A stretch of 64,000 bases of DNA from JAJDOD01 sp050299835 (GCA_050299835.1 JBNKWP010000001.1:124001-188000), one strand, 5' to 3'; shown: positions 1-9,086, counted from the stretch's first letter. Made by a program: numbers and translations. The notes: generated by a model not told the origin, from the sequence alone.

Positions 1-22
1 ACACTGACGCGAACCGGGTTGC

Positions 23-1192
23 TCACTGGCTTGCATGCTGTTCGCCCGCATGAACGACTTCGAAGCGGCCGCCTTCAGCGATTCGTGTCATGAAGACTGT
101 ATCGAGACCCTGATTGTCTCCGGGCCCGTAGGAGAAAGCGAGGCCCCCCATGTCGAACGCGCCCAGAGAGCGCATCGCCGAGAGCAGCGCATCCCGATCC
201 AGATCCGCCCCGGCAGATTCGAGCGCACGCAGAGCCACACGACCGACAAGGTAGCCTTCGAGCGTCACGAAACTGGGTTTGGCATCCGCATCACGGGCGG
301 CTATTGCGGCCTGGTATTCCGCCACGATCGGCATGGTCTCGTCCCATGGAAACGGGACGACCTGACTGATGATCACGCCCTGCCCATCGGGGCCGAGTTC
401 TTTTGCCAGTGCATCCGATCCGACGAAGGAGATATTGACGAATGTCGGCTCGAATCCGAGTTTTCTGGACAGACGGACGAACTCGGCAATGGGCTTGTAG
501 GCACCGACCATGACCACCGCCTGGGGCTTGGCCTTCCGGATGTCGAGCAGCGCGGACTTAACCGCCACCGTGTTGCGGGTATAGGTGCCTTCTGCGGCAA
601 GCGACATGCCGCGTTTTTCCAGTGCCCTGGTGACACCATCGAGCCCGACGCGGCCAAAGCCATCGTCCTGGTACAGGATGGCGATTGATTCCATTCCGAG
701 TTCGTCGACGAGATGAGCGATCCAGGCCTCAGTCTCCGCCGCGTAGGTCGCGCGGACATTGACGACGTTGCCAAGTTCAGGTGCGCGCAGGAATCCAGCG
801 CCGGTGAACGGGCCGATATATGGCATTCCCGCTTCGGTCGCGACCGGTTGCGTCGCAAGGCTGGTGGGCGTTCCGACCGGTCCGATAAACCCGATATGAT
901 TGCCACCCTCGATCACGGAGCGAACGGCGGCCACCGAACGGTCGGGTTCGTAGCCATCGTCGAAACTTTCGAGTTCGACCATCCGCCCGTAGACGCCGCC
1001 GGCCCGGTTGGCTTCGTCGAATGCCGCAAGAATGCCTTCCCGCATCCCCGCCCCGAGCGCGCCGGCCGGTCCATCCAGCGCGGCGACCTGCGCAAAGCGC
1101 ACCGTGGTCCCGTCAACACCATCGTCGGCAAATGCCATCGAGGACACAGCCAATGCGGCGATCGTTGAGGCTAAACGTCTTGGAAACTTCAT
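23..1192 (-). CDS. ABC transporter substrate-binding protein, branched-chain amino acid (HAAT) type
   Basis: Periplasmic receptor of a LivJ-type ABC importer, 389 residues. Residues 1-22 form a Sec signal peptide (basic MKFPRR, hydrophobic core, likely cleavage after AFA). The mature chain opens with the type I periplasmic-binding-protein strand (TVRFAQVAALDGPAG from about residue 30), and two alternating Rossmann-like lobes follow. This family binds branched-chain amino acids, amides, urea or aromatic acids; the ligand cannot be read from sequence. No permease or ATPase gene is in the window, and only 22 bases lie beyond the stop, so partners may sit to the left. The gene is divergent from the PLP-aldolase-like gene at 1352 across 159 bases; a shared amino-acid substrate is possible but is inference. 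Confidence 0.85.
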   Translation of the reverse strand: MKFPRRLASTIAALAVSSMAFADDGVDGTTVRFAQVAALDGPAGALGAGMREGILAAFDEANRAGGVYGRMVELESFDDGYEPDRSVAAVRSVIEGGNHIGFIGPVGTPTSLATQPVATEAGMPYIGPFTGAGFLRAPELGNVVNVRATYAAETEAWIAHLVDELGMESIAILYQDDGFGRVGLDGVTRALEKRGMSLAAEGTYTRNTVAVKSALLDIRKAKPQAVVMVGAYKPIAEFVRLSRKLGFEPTFVNISFVGSDALAKELGPDGQGVIISQVVPFPWDETMPIVAEYQAAIAARDADAKPSFVTLEGYLVGRVALRALESAGADLDRDALLSAMRSLGAFDMGGLAFSYGPGDNQGLDTVFMTRIAEGGRFEVVHAGEQHASQ

Positions 1193-1351
1193 GCGTCTGC
1201 TCCAGAAAGAGAATTGTTCCGCCGCATATAAGAGACTCGGTTTAATGAAGTCCTAGCGGCAGCCATTCGCGGCAGCGGAGGAGACGAGAACCTGTCGCGC
1301 ATTTTCCCGGTTTAGGGTTTCGACCGGACCGACTGTGCAAGGAGCCTGACC

Positions 1352-2518
1352 GTGTCAAACGAAGATCCAGAACCGCACGCGCTGGAGGTCGGCTTCGACA
1401 TCCCCGCCCTGCCGGGAACGGACGCGGCACAGATCCATACGCCTGCCCTGATCCTCGATCTCGACGCGCTGGAGCGGAATATCCGCAAGATGGGCGATTA
1501 CGCACAAGCACATGGGATGCGGCATCGGGCGCATGGGAAGATGCACAAGTCGGTCGACATCGCGAAGCTTCAGATGGCGCTCGGCGGAGCCTGCGGAATC
1601 TGTTGCCAGAAGGTATCCGAGGCCGAGGTTTTCCTGCGCGGCGGGGTCGGCGACGTGCTGGTGTCCAACCAGATCCGTGACCCGCTGAAGATCGACCGGC
1701 TCGCAAGACTGCCCAGGCTGGGGGCGACGGTCAGCGTCTGCGTGGATGACCTTGGCAATGTGGCCGAGCTGGATCGGGCGGCGGAGGCGCATGGCACCCG
1801 GATCGGCTGCCTTGTGGAGGTCGATTGTGGTGCCGGACGGTGCGGCGTTGTCGATGTCGCCGTTGCGGCAGGGATTGCAAAGGCAATCGACGGGGCGCCG
1901 AACCTGACGTTCGAAGGGCTTCAAGCCTATCAGGGGTCGATGCAGCATTTGCGAAGCCAGACCGAACGGGAGACGGCCTTTCGCCACGTCGTCGCCACTG
2001 TGGAGCTCATGGTTGCGGCGCTCCGGTCCGAAGGGCTGGACTGCAAGCTGGTCTCCGGAGGCGGCACCGGCAGTTACCGGCTGGAAACCGGTTCGGGCCT
2101 CTATAACGAGCTTCAATGCGGGTCATATGCCTTCATGGACGCCGATTATGGTCGTGTCCTGGGGGAGGACGGTGCGCGTTTGGACGAAGGCGAATGGGAG
2201 AATGCGATGTTCATTCTCACCCAGGTGATGAGCCATGTGAACCCCGGGAGGGCCATTGTGGATGCCGGTCTGAAGTCGATGTCAATCGACAGCGGGCTGC
2301 CAGTGGTCTTTGGACGGACGGATGTGACCTATGTCGGTTGTTCGGACGAACACGGCACAATCGAAGATCCGATCGGCGCCTTGAAGATCGGCGACAAGCT
2401 GAGGCTGGTGCCCGGACATTGCGACCCGACTGTGAACTTGCATGATTGGTATGTCGGTCTGCGCGCCGGTAAGGTCGAAACGCTCTGGCCGGTTTCGGCC
2501 CGCGGCAAGGCGTTCTAG
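1352..2518 (+). CDS. D-threonine aldolase / 3-hydroxyaspartate aldolase family PLP enzyme (DSD1-like)
   Basis: Fold-type III PLP enzyme, 388 residues, GTG start preceded by AAGGAG. The N-terminal alanine-racemase-like barrel carries HGKMHK at about 61-66, matching the family's PLP-lysine segment; K63 is the likely Schiff-base lysine. A C-terminal GHCDPTVNLHDWYV holds the His (about 356) and Asp (about 358) that bind the divalent metal in D-threonine aldolase, D-serine dehydratase and beta-hydroxyaspartate aldolase BhcC. Length matches BhcC-type aldolases (about 387). None of the other beta-hydroxyaspartate-cycle genes (transaminase, dehydratase, iminosuccinate reductase) is nearby, so a stand-alone D-3-hydroxy-amino-acid aldolase or dehydratase is equally likely. 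Transcription probably ends at the hairpin just downstream. Confidence 0.8.
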   Translation: MSNEDPEPHALEVGFDIPALPGTDAAQIHTPALILDLDALERNIRKMGDYAQAHGMRHRAHGKMHKSVDIAKLQMALGGACGICCQKVSEAEVFLRGGVGDVLVSNQIRDPLKIDRLARLPRLGATVSVCVDDLGNVAELDRAAEAHGTRIGCLVEVDCGAGRCGVVDVAVAAGIAKAIDGAPNLTFEGLQAYQGSMQHLRSQTERETAFRHVVATVELMVAALRSEGLDCKLVSGGGTGSYRLETGSGLYNELQCGSYAFMDADYGRVLGEDGARLDEGEWENAMFILTQVMSHVNPGRAIVDAGLKSMSIDSGLPVVFGRTDVTYVGCSDEHGTIEDPIGALKIGDKLRLVPGHCDPTVNLHDWYVGLRAGKVETLWPVSARGKAF

Positions 2519-2549
2519 AGTTTCGCCGGGACTGCGCCCCGCCGACCTG

Positions 2550-2572
2550 CTGGGGAGGCGCTGCCTCCCCAG
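2550..2572 (+). terminator. Strong hairpin after the aldolase-like gene
   Basis: A perfect 10-bp stem, CTGGGGAGGC / GCCTCCCCAG, with a three-base GCT loop lies 31 bases after the stop codon. It is followed by a copy of the CGGAGTATTT repeat rather than a simple T-run. Confidence 0.6.
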
Positions 2573-2578
2573 ACCCCT

Positions 2579-2604
2579 CCGGAGTATTTCACTCAGGAAG
2601 AAGG
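2579..2604 (+). repeat. Gene-end repeat, copy 1
   Basis: CCGGAGTATTT, then four bases, then CAGGAAGAAG. It matches three other copies in the window (57511, 61741, and 19023 on minus). All follow GC-rich short-loop hairpins at the 3' end of a gene. Confidence 0.6.
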
Positions 2605-2679
2605 TCAGATCCGGGTGGTTTGTGTCGTTATTCCCCGGTACTCTACGGTACACCACGTTGACCAATCCGGAGCACGCCC

Positions 2680-3723
2680 ATGAAAATCCTGATCCTCGGA
2701 GCTTCTTACGGTTCGCTCCTGTCCACCAAGCTGCTGATGGCCGGGCATGACGTAACACTGGTCTGCATGGCAAGCGAGGCAGAGCTGATCAACGCAGAGG
2801 GCACGACGGTGCGCCTGACGCTTCGGGGTGAGAGTGAGCCGCGGCTGATCCGATCGGACGATCAGCCGGGCAAACTGGACGCGGTGGTGCCGGGCGATGC
2901 GAAGCCCGGCGAGTACGACCTTGTGGCGCTGGCGATGCAGGAACCGCAATACGGAGCGCCCGAGATCCGTGACCTGCTGGCAAGGATCGGCGCGGCAGGG
3001 AAGCCGGTGATGTCGATCATGAACATGCCGCCCCTGCCCTATCTGCTGCGCATTCCCGGCATCACGGAGGCGGCGGTTGCAGACAGTTTCGCCGATGCGT
3101 CCGCCTGGGCGGCCTTATCGCCGGACCTGATCACGTTGTGCAGTCCCGATCCACAGGCCTTCCGCCCGCCGGAGGAAAAGCTGAATTTCCTTCATGTGGG
3201 CCTGCCGACGAATTTCAAGGCGGCAGCGTTCAAGGACCCGGATCATACGGAGATCCTGCGCAAACTGGAGGCGGACATCGCCGCCGTGCAGCTCGACGGC
3301 AAGGATGTGCCGGTGAAGCTGCGGGTGCATGAGTCCATTTTCGTGCCACTTGCGAAATGGCCGATGTTGCTGACCGGGAATTACCGTGCGGTCACTCGCG
3401 ACGGCGCACGGTCGATCCGTGACGCGGTGCATGGCGATCTGGACCTGTCGCGGAAGATTTATGGCTGGGTCGAGGACGTGATCGCGGCCATCGGTGGATC
3501 GAAAGACGATCTCGTACCTTTTGAGAAATATGCCAATGCCGCGACCAGCCTGCTGAAGCCCAGTTCGGCCGCCCGCGCCATCGAAGCGGGAGCCAAGAAT
3601 ATCGAACGGGTGGACCGGCTGGTCTTTGGCCTGGCGAAGGCGCGCGGGCTGGAGCTGGCAGAGGTCAGCGAGATCGTCGAAATAGTGGATTACCGGTTGC
3701 AGAAGAACCGGGCTGCAGACTGA
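2680..3723 (+). CDS. Ketopantoate reductase (ApbA/PanE)-family NAD(P)-binding protein
   Basis: A 347-residue protein beginning MKILILGASYGSLLSTKLL, a Rossmann dinucleotide fold with the GxxxGxxxx loop typical of the ApbA/PanE family. A second strand-helix region follows (YDLVALAMQEPQY, about 87-99), and the C-terminal half is mostly helical, as in 2-dehydropantoate 2-reductase and opine dehydrogenases. It is longer than classical PanE (about 300 residues) and the substrate-binding residues are not obvious, so assigning pantothenate synthesis would be over-reading. The gene stands alone: a terminator and repeat precede it, and a strong bidirectional-looking terminator separates it from the convergent permease gene. 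Confidence 0.7.
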   Translation: MKILILGASYGSLLSTKLLMAGHDVTLVCMASEAELINAEGTTVRLTLRGESEPRLIRSDDQPGKLDAVVPGDAKPGEYDLVALAMQEPQYGAPEIRDLLARIGAAGKPVMSIMNMPPLPYLLRIPGITEAAVADSFADASAWAALSPDLITLCSPDPQAFRPPEEKLNFLHVGLPTNFKAAAFKDPDHTEILRKLEADIAAVQLDGKDVPVKLRVHESIFVPLAKWPMLLTGNYRAVTRDGARSIRDAVHGDLDLSRKIYGWVEDVIAAIGGSKDDLVPFEKYANAATSLLKPSSAARAIEAGAKNIERVDRLVFGLAKARGLELAEVSEIVEIVDYRLQKNRAAD

Positions 3724-3742
3724 CGGTTCAGCACAGAATTTC

Positions 3743-3777
3743 GGTCCCGTGCCGGAATCCGGCGCGGGACCTTTTTT
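3743..3777 (+). terminator. Rho-independent terminator between convergent genes
   Basis: A 13-bp stem (GGTCCCGTGCCGG with CCGGCGCGGGACC, one G-U pair), AAT loop and six T residues. It lies directly after the reductase-like gene and abuts the 3' end of the minus-strand permease, so it can serve the plus-strand gene and perhaps both. Confidence 0.9.
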
Positions 3778-3779
3778 CT

Positions 3780-5216
3780 TCAACCGTTGCCCAGCGAGCC
3801 TTCGCCGTGACCTGACAAGCCGCCCGAGACTTCTTCGGTCGACTCGCCCGAGAGTTCCTCCGGAAGGATCAGGTTCAGTACGATGGCGATCAGCGCCGCA
3901 GGCAGCAGCCCGCTGGTCATCAGGATACGCATCGTGTCCGGCAGGTACTGGACCGCCTTGGGATCGAGTTGCAGGCCGAGCCCCACGGACAAGGCAATCG
4001 CGAAGATTACCATGTTGCGCCGGTTCCAGTTCACATCCGACAGCATCGAGATACCGGCGGCCACGACCATCCCGAACATGACGATCACGCCGCCACCCAG
4101 AACCTCGATCGGGATAGTGCGGATCAGCGCGCCGACCTTGGGGATCAACCCGCAGACGATCAGGAAAAGTGCCCCGATGGTAACGACATGGCGGCTCATC
4201 ACGCCGGTCATGGCGATCAGGCCGACATTCTGACTGAACGAGGTGTTCGGCAAGCCGCCGAAGATACCCGCAACCGCCGTACCGATGCCGTCGGCATAGG
4301 TGGCGCCCTGGATTTCCTCCTCGGTTGCCTCGCGCCCGGCACCGCCCTTTGTGACCCCTGAGACGTCGCCTACGGTTTCCACCGCCGAGACGAATGCCAT
4401 CAGGCAGAAGCCTATTACAGCGGCGAGGCTGAACTCGAACCCGTAGGAAAATGGCAGCGGCACCTGGAACGGTGCGGCGCGGCTCATCGACGTTGCGACG
4501 CCTTCGAATGTGACCATGTCGGTGAAAAGAAGCGCCACGAGGTAACCCGCGATGATCCCGACAAAGACTGCGGAAACTGAGAGCATGCCCTTCGCGAAGA
4601 ACTTCAGGCCGAGGGTCACGAGGATCACCACCAGCGCGATGGACCAGTTCAGGAGCGAGCCGTATTCCGGTTGGTCGATCGCCGGAACGCCGCCCGCGGC
4701 ATACTGGATGCCGACCTTGACCAGCGCCAGACCGATCATGGTTACCACAAGACCCGTCACCAAAGGTGGCAAGGCAAAGCGGATCTTGCCGATCACCGTT
4801 CCAAGCGCCGCGTGGAACAGGCCGCCGATCAGGACGCCGCCGAAGAGAACGCCCAGCGCATCGACGCCCTTGCCCGCGACCAGGGGAATCATGATCGGGA
4901 TGAAGGCGAAACTCGTGCCCTGTACAATCGGAAGCCGCGCACCCACCGGCCCCATGCCAATGGTCTGAAACAGGGTCGCAATGCCGGCGAACAGCATCGA
5001 CATCTGGATCATGTAGGTCATGTCCGGGAAGCCCTGTGCGCCCGCATCGGAACCAAAGCCGAACCCTGCCGCGCCCGCGATGATGATCGCCGGTGTCACG
5101 TTCGAGACGAACATCGCCAATACGTGCTGTATACCCAGCGGAATGGCGCGGTGCAGCGCCGGTGTGTAATTCGGGTCGCGGAGTTGCTCCGGCGTCCCGA
5201 TGGATATGTCAGTCAT
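3780..5216 (-). CDS. NCS2 family nucleobase:cation symporter (uracil/xanthine permease)
   Basis: Inner-membrane transporter of 478 residues with about 14 hydrophobic segments. IPLGIQHVLAMF near residue 27 carries the QH pair conserved in NCS2 proteins. SQNVGLIAMTGV near residue 330 is the family signature QNxGxxxxT. Members import uracil, xanthine, uric acid or hypoxanthine with protons or sodium; the substrate cannot be decided here, though the long insert-free core is closer to xanthine/urate permeases. The gene is monocistronic, with a 315-base leader region upstream containing two short hairpins. It is convergent with the reductase-like gene. No purine-catabolic enzyme is adjacent. Confidence 0.9.
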   Translation of the reverse strand: MTDISIGTPEQLRDPNYTPALHRAIPLGIQHVLAMFVSNVTPAIIIAGAAGFGFGSDAGAQGFPDMTYMIQMSMLFAGIATLFQTIGMGPVGARLPIVQGTSFAFIPIMIPLVAGKGVDALGVLFGGVLIGGLFHAALGTVIGKIRFALPPLVTGLVVTMIGLALVKVGIQYAAGGVPAIDQPEYGSLLNWSIALVVILVTLGLKFFAKGMLSVSAVFVGIIAGYLVALLFTDMVTFEGVATSMSRAAPFQVPLPFSYGFEFSLAAVIGFCLMAFVSAVETVGDVSGVTKGGAGREATEEEIQGATYADGIGTAVAGIFGGLPNTSFSQNVGLIAMTGVMSRHVVTIGALFLIVCGLIPKVGALIRTIPIEVLGGGVIVMFGMVVAAGISMLSDVNWNRRNMVIFAIALSVGLGLQLDPKAVQYLPDTMRILMTSGLLPAALIAIVLNLILPEELSGESTEEVSGGLSGHGEGSLGNG

Positions 5217-5531
5217 CTTCGTCCCTTCCCGTCAGACTATCCCCGTTACTCGGGGTTTTTCCGGGGACACGGCGCAACTCTCCGGTTCCCTCCGGCACTT
5301 GCCGGGTTGATCCGCGTCAGCGCGTTGATGCTTTCGGGTCCCACCACCCGGGATCGGCATAAAGGCCTGACCGGCATCGAAAGGTTACAGCAAAGTTCCG
5401 ATTTGGCAAAAAGCAGAGTATGACCCCCCGGCCAGTCGCCCGAGATCTTGGTACAGTTCCGAACATTCGGTGTATTTTCATGCAGTTCGGAGATGCCGAG
5501 GCAGGCTCGGCACACCGAATTGTCTGACCGC
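5217..5531 (-). other. Leader/intergenic region upstream of the NCS2 permease
   Basis: A 315-base gap without a gene. Read on the minus strand it holds the iolB terminator hairpin (5494-5512), then two small hairpins close to the permease start: CCGGC-AAGT-GCCGG (5292-5305) and CCCCG-AGTAA-CGGGG (5241-5255), with CCGG-rich sequence between them. This could be a structured mRNA leader. I could not match it to a riboswitch consensus I know, including guanidine classes and purine switches. A clear promoter is not visible. Confidence 0.3.
5494..5512 (-). terminator. Hairpin after iolB
   Basis: Inverted repeat TGCCGAG-CCTGC-CTCGGCA, 7-bp stem and 5-base loop, 20 bases beyond the iolB stop codon. 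No T-run follows, so termination may be weak or factor-assisted. Confidence 0.45.
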
Positions 5532-6338
5532 TCAGGCGTCGCGTTCCATGATCCATTCGACCTCCGGCGCGGGGACAAAGCGCCATTTTCGCAAGGGGCC
5601 GGCCATGACGTTGAGGTAATACATCTCGAAGCCATAAGGGGCACCGCAGGGGTGGTGGCCTCGGGGGACAAGCACGACATCGCCATCGGAAACGGCCATT
5701 GTTTCGTCAAGGCGGCCATCGTCGGTGTAGACGCGCTGGACGCCAAAGCCGGAGGCGGGATTCAGACGATGGTAATAGGTCTCTTCAAGGTAGGTGATGC
5801 GCGGGTAGTCGTCCTCGTCATGCCGATGGCTCGGGTAGGAGGACCAGTGGCCGGAGGGGGTGAAGACTTCCGTCACCAGCAGGCTGTCGGCATAGTCTTC
5901 GTGCTCCATCGCGATGTTGTTGATGTGGCGGGTGTTGGTTCCTTTTCCGCGAGCCGTCAGCTGGATGCCGTCGGGTCCGATCCGGCGGGCCTCGTGACCA
6001 CCCTTGCCGGGTGCAGAACAGACGGCGAGGACGCAATCGGTTGTCGCTTCTGCCTCCCACTCGGTGCCGTTCGGCAGGTAGAGGCAATGGGGCGGCGTCT
6101 TCTCGAACACGTCCATCCGGTCGCCAAGGATGCCCCAGTCCTGTCCGGCGCCTTTCAGCGCCACCTTGCCCTCGACCACGACGAGGATGACCTCGCGGTC
6201 GCCGGTGACCTCGGTGGCCCGGTCGCCTGCCTTCAGGCGGTAGAGCGAGAAGCCGACATACCGCCAGCCTGCACTTTCCGGCGTGATCTGGTGAACCTTG
6301 CCGCGCGCACCGAAGGGTTTTCTAAGAAGATCGGGCAT
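5532..6338 (-). CDS. iolB: 5-deoxy-glucuronate isomerase
   Basis: Cytosolic cupin enzyme of myo-inositol catabolism that converts 5-deoxy-D-glucuronate to 5-dehydro-2-deoxy-D-gluconate. It has 268 residues, the usual IolB length. The second cupin contains SYPSHRHDEDD (about 167-177), the metal-binding His/Glu cluster, and the C-terminal half has GHHPCGAPYG, also conserved in IolB. It is the last gene of the iolG-C-D-E-B run, 14 bases after iolE, and is followed by a hairpin. The product feeds IolC, encoded in the same operon. Confidence 0.93.
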   Translation of the reverse strand: MPDLLRKPFGARGKVHQITPESAGWRYVGFSLYRLKAGDRATEVTGDREVILVVVEGKVALKGAGQDWGILGDRMDVFEKTPPHCLYLPNGTEWEAEATTDCVLAVCSAPGKGGHEARRIGPDGIQLTARGKGTNTRHINNIAMEHEDYADSLLVTEVFTPSGHWSSYPSHRHDEDDYPRITYLEETYYHRLNPASGFGVQRVYTDDGRLDETMAVSDGDVVLVPRGHHPCGAPYGFEMYYLNVMAGPLRKWRFVPAPEVEWIMERDA

Positions 6339-6352
6339 GTTTTGGCCTCGCT

Positions 6353-7255
6353 TTAGTCGATGGTCAGGCCGGAGCGGCTACAGATCTCGCGGATGTGGTC
6401 ATAGCCCAACTTGGAGTATTCGTAGGGCGGGGCCTTGGCCGGGTCCTGCTCGGCTTCGACCACGATCCAGCCGGCATAGTCCATAGCCTTCAACCTATCG
6501 GTGATGGCCTGGAAGTCGATGCAGCCTTCCGGATCACCTGGCACGGAGTAAACCCCCGCCGCGACGCCATCGAGGAAGCTCTTGTCCTCCGCCCACACCC
6601 AATCCAGCACCGGTTGGCGCACGTCCTTGAAGTGAACGTGGTGGACCCGGTCACCCCATTTGTCCAGGACCGCCACGGGATCGGCCCCTGCAAAGTGGAG
6701 ATGTCCGGTGTCGTACAAGAGCGTCAGGTCGCGGGTCGAGCCCTCCATCAGCCAGTCGATATCCTCGGCATCCTGCACCATCGCCCCCATGTGGTGGTGA
6801 TAGCTGAGGACAACGCCCTGATCGGCTGACCATTTTGCAAGCTCGGAGAGCTTCGCGGCATAGCCCATCACCTCGCTGCGGGAGAGCTTCGGGCGACGGG
6901 AGACCGGGGTGCCCTGATCGCCCTGGATCGTATTGGAACACTCGGCATAGACAATGCAGGGCGCGTTCAGTGCCGCGAACTGTTCGACCTGTTCGCGGAT
7001 CGCCGCCTTCTCGGCTTCCAGATCGTTCACCATCAGGTTGCCAGAGCACCAGCCGCCGCAAAGCGCCACGCCGTAGCGATCCAGATAGGCACGCAAACCT
7101 TCGGTATCGGCAGGCATCCGGCGACCGCGCTCAACTCCCGCATAGCCGATGCGGCCAGCATCCTTCATCGCGCCTTCCGTGGTGAAGGCCGCTGTCAGTT
7201 CCGGCAGGTCGTCATTCTGCCAGGCGATCAGCGAAATCCCGATCTTTACACTCAT
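6353..7255 (-). CDS. iolE: myo-inosose-2 dehydratase
   Basis: Xylose-isomerase-like TIM-barrel enzyme that dehydrates scyllo-inosose to the trihydroxycyclohexane-dione used by IolD. The ATG at 7255 gives 300 residues starting MSVKIGISLIAWQNDDLPEL; an upstream in-frame Met would overlap iolD by 35 bases and adds a basic stretch not seen in the family. Metal and substrate residues fall in YHHHMGAMVQ (about 160-169), LLYDTGHLHFAG (about 190-201) and HVHFKDVR. It starts one base after the iolD stop, so it is translationally coupled. Confidence 0.93.
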   Translation of the reverse strand: MSVKIGISLIAWQNDDLPELTAAFTTEGAMKDAGRIGYAGVERGRRMPADTEGLRAYLDRYGVALCGGWCSGNLMVNDLEAEKAAIREQVEQFAALNAPCIVYAECSNTIQGDQGTPVSRRPKLSRSEVMGYAAKLSELAKWSADQGVVLSYHHHMGAMVQDAEDIDWLMEGSTRDLTLLYDTGHLHFAGADPVAVLDKWGDRVHHVHFKDVRQPVLDWVWAEDKSFLDGVAAGVYSVPGDPEGCIDFQAITDRLKAMDYAGWIVVEAEQDPAKAPPYEYSKLGYDHIREICSRSGLTID

Positions 7256-7256
7256 A

Positions 7257-9086
7257 TCAATCCGCTCTCTGCGCCTTCTTGTTTTCGACATGGGCCGCGT
7301 GGGCCTCCTGCACCTCGGTCCGATCAGAGACCTCCGGCACGCCGACCTCCCACCATGTCCCGCCGTATTCGGTCGAAGGATAGGGATCGGTGTCGATGAC
7401 CACCACGTAAGGCCCTTTCACCTCGTGGCGCCTGGCCAGCGCCGCCTCCAGGCCAGCAATCGAGTCGACCTTGACGCTGACGGCCCCCATCGCCTCAGCA
7501 TGTTTGGCGAAGTCGATGGCCGAAGGGTTTTCGTGGGCGGCGTGATCGAGCAGATTGTTGAATTCGGCCCCGCCGGTCGCCATCTGCAGTCGGTTGATGC
7601 AGCCGAAGCCCCGGTTGTCGGTGACCACGACGGTAAAGCTGATCCCCATCATCGCCGCCGTCGCCATTTCCGAATTGGCCATCATATAGGTGCCGTCGCC
7701 GGTAAAGCAGATCACGTCGCGCTCCGGTTCGGCCATCTTGATGCCGATCGCACCCGGGATTTCGTAGCCCATGCAGGAGAAGCCGTATTCCATGTGGTAG
7801 GACCCCGGCTTTCCGGCCTTCCAGAGCTTGTGAAGCTCGCCCGGCATGGTGCCGGCGGCACACATCGCCACGGTGTTCTCACCTGCGGCGCGCTGGACGG
7901 CACCGATCACCTGCATGTCTGTGGCGAGCGTGTTGCCGGAGGGCGCATCGGTCAGCGGATCGACATCCGCAAACCAGTCAGCCTTGAGCGACGCTGCCGG
8001 GGCTTCCGCTTTATAATCGCCCAGTGCTTCCCCGATGGCCTCCAGCCCGACCCGGGCATCGGCGCAAACCGCCTCGGCCCCGTGCTTCATCGCGTCATAG
8101 GCAGCGACATTCAGGCTGATGAGTTTGCGCTCGGGATTGGCAAAGAGGCCCCAGGAACCTGTTGTGAAATCCTGGAACCGCGTGCCGACGCCGATCACAA
8201 CATCTGCCTCGGCACACCGCGCATTGGCACTCGTTGCACCGGTGACACCGGCTGGGCCGAGGTTCAGCGAATGGTCCCAGGGCAGCGCGGATTTGCCCGC
8301 CTGAGTTTCGACCACCGGAATCTGATACGCATTCGCAAAACGCTCAAGCGCCTCGTGGGCCTCCGAATAATGTACGCCGCCGCCCGCCACGATAACGGGT
8401 TTCTTCGCGGAGCGGATGAACTCTGCCGCCGCCGCCACCTCGCGCGGATCGGGATGCGGTCGGCGGATAACCCAGGTCTTCGGCTCGAAGAAGCTGACCG
8501 GATAGTCATAGGCCTCGGCCTGCACGTCCTGGCAGAAGGCCAGCGTCACGGGACCGCAATCGGCCGGGTCGGTCATGGTGCGAAAGGCGCGGGGTAGCGC
8601 CGTGAGCAAATGTTCGGGTCGGCTGATACGGTCGAAGTAGCGGCTGACGGGTTTGAAAGCGTCGTTGACACTCACTGTCCCGTCGCCGAAGTCTTCGATC
8701 TGTTGCAGCACCGGGTCGGGGCCACGGTTGGCGAAGACATCGCCCGGCAGCAGGAGGACCGGGAGCCGGTTCACATGCGCCAGCCCCGCCGCCGTCACCA
8801 TGTTAAGCGCACCGGGGCCGATGGAGGACGTGACCGCCATCGCGCGTTTGCGCCGAAGCTGCTTGGAATAGGCGATGGCGGCATGCGCCATCGTCTGTTC
8901 ATTGTGCCCGCGATAGGTAGCCAGCGCATCGCGCGAGGCGTAAAGCGCCTCGCCCATCCCCGCCACGTTGCCGTGCCCGAAGATCGCCCAAACCCCGGCA
9001 ATAAAGGGATCGCCATCCTCCGTGAGCTGCGCCGTCAGATAGCGCACCAAAGCCTGCGCTGCCGTCAGTCTTATCGTCCCGGTCAT
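7257..9086 (-). CDS. iolD: 3D-(3,5/4)-trihydroxycyclohexane-1,2-dione acylhydrolase (ring-opening)
   Basis: Thiamine-diphosphate enzyme of 609 residues that opens the inositol-derived ring to 5-deoxy-glucuronate. It has the three-domain acetolactate-synthase fold: N-terminal Pyr domain with GHGNVAGMGEAL near 36-47, central domain, and PP domain with GDGTYMMANSEMATAAM followed by the TDNRGFG segment that coordinates Mg-ThDP. The ATG at 9086 overlaps the iolC stop (ATGA), so translation is coupled. It sits between IolC and IolE; together the operon covers inositol to 2-deoxy-5-keto-gluconate-6-phosphate. Confidence 0.95.
   Translation of the reverse strand: MTGTIRLTAAQALVRYLTAQLTEDGDPFIAGVWAIFGHGNVAGMGEALYASRDALATYRGHNEQTMAHAAIAYSKQLRRKRAMAVTSSIGPGALNMVTAAGLAHVNRLPVLLLPGDVFANRGPDPVLQQIEDFGDGTVSVNDAFKPVSRYFDRISRPEHLLTALPRAFRTMTDPADCGPVTLAFCQDVQAEAYDYPVSFFEPKTWVIRRPHPDPREVAAAAEFIRSAKKPVIVAGGGVHYSEAHEALERFANAYQIPVVETQAGKSALPWDHSLNLGPAGVTGATSANARCAEADVVIGVGTRFQDFTTGSWGLFANPERKLISLNVAAYDAMKHGAEAVCADARVGLEAIGEALGDYKAEAPAASLKADWFADVDPLTDAPSGNTLATDMQVIGAVQRAAGENTVAMCAAGTMPGELHKLWKAGKPGSYHMEYGFSCMGYEIPGAIGIKMAEPERDVICFTGDGTYMMANSEMATAAMMGISFTVVVTDNRGFGCINRLQMATGGAEFNNLLDHAAHENPSAIDFAKHAEAMGAVSVKVDSIAGLEAALARRHEVKGPYVVVIDTDPYPSTEYGGTWWEVGVPEVSDRTEVQEAHAAHVENKKAQRAD

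Noticed and set aside
5241..5260. Plus-strand terminator CCCCG-TTACT-CGGGG-TTTTT
   Set aside because: No plus-strand gene ends nearby; it is more likely a leader hairpin of the minus-strand permease.
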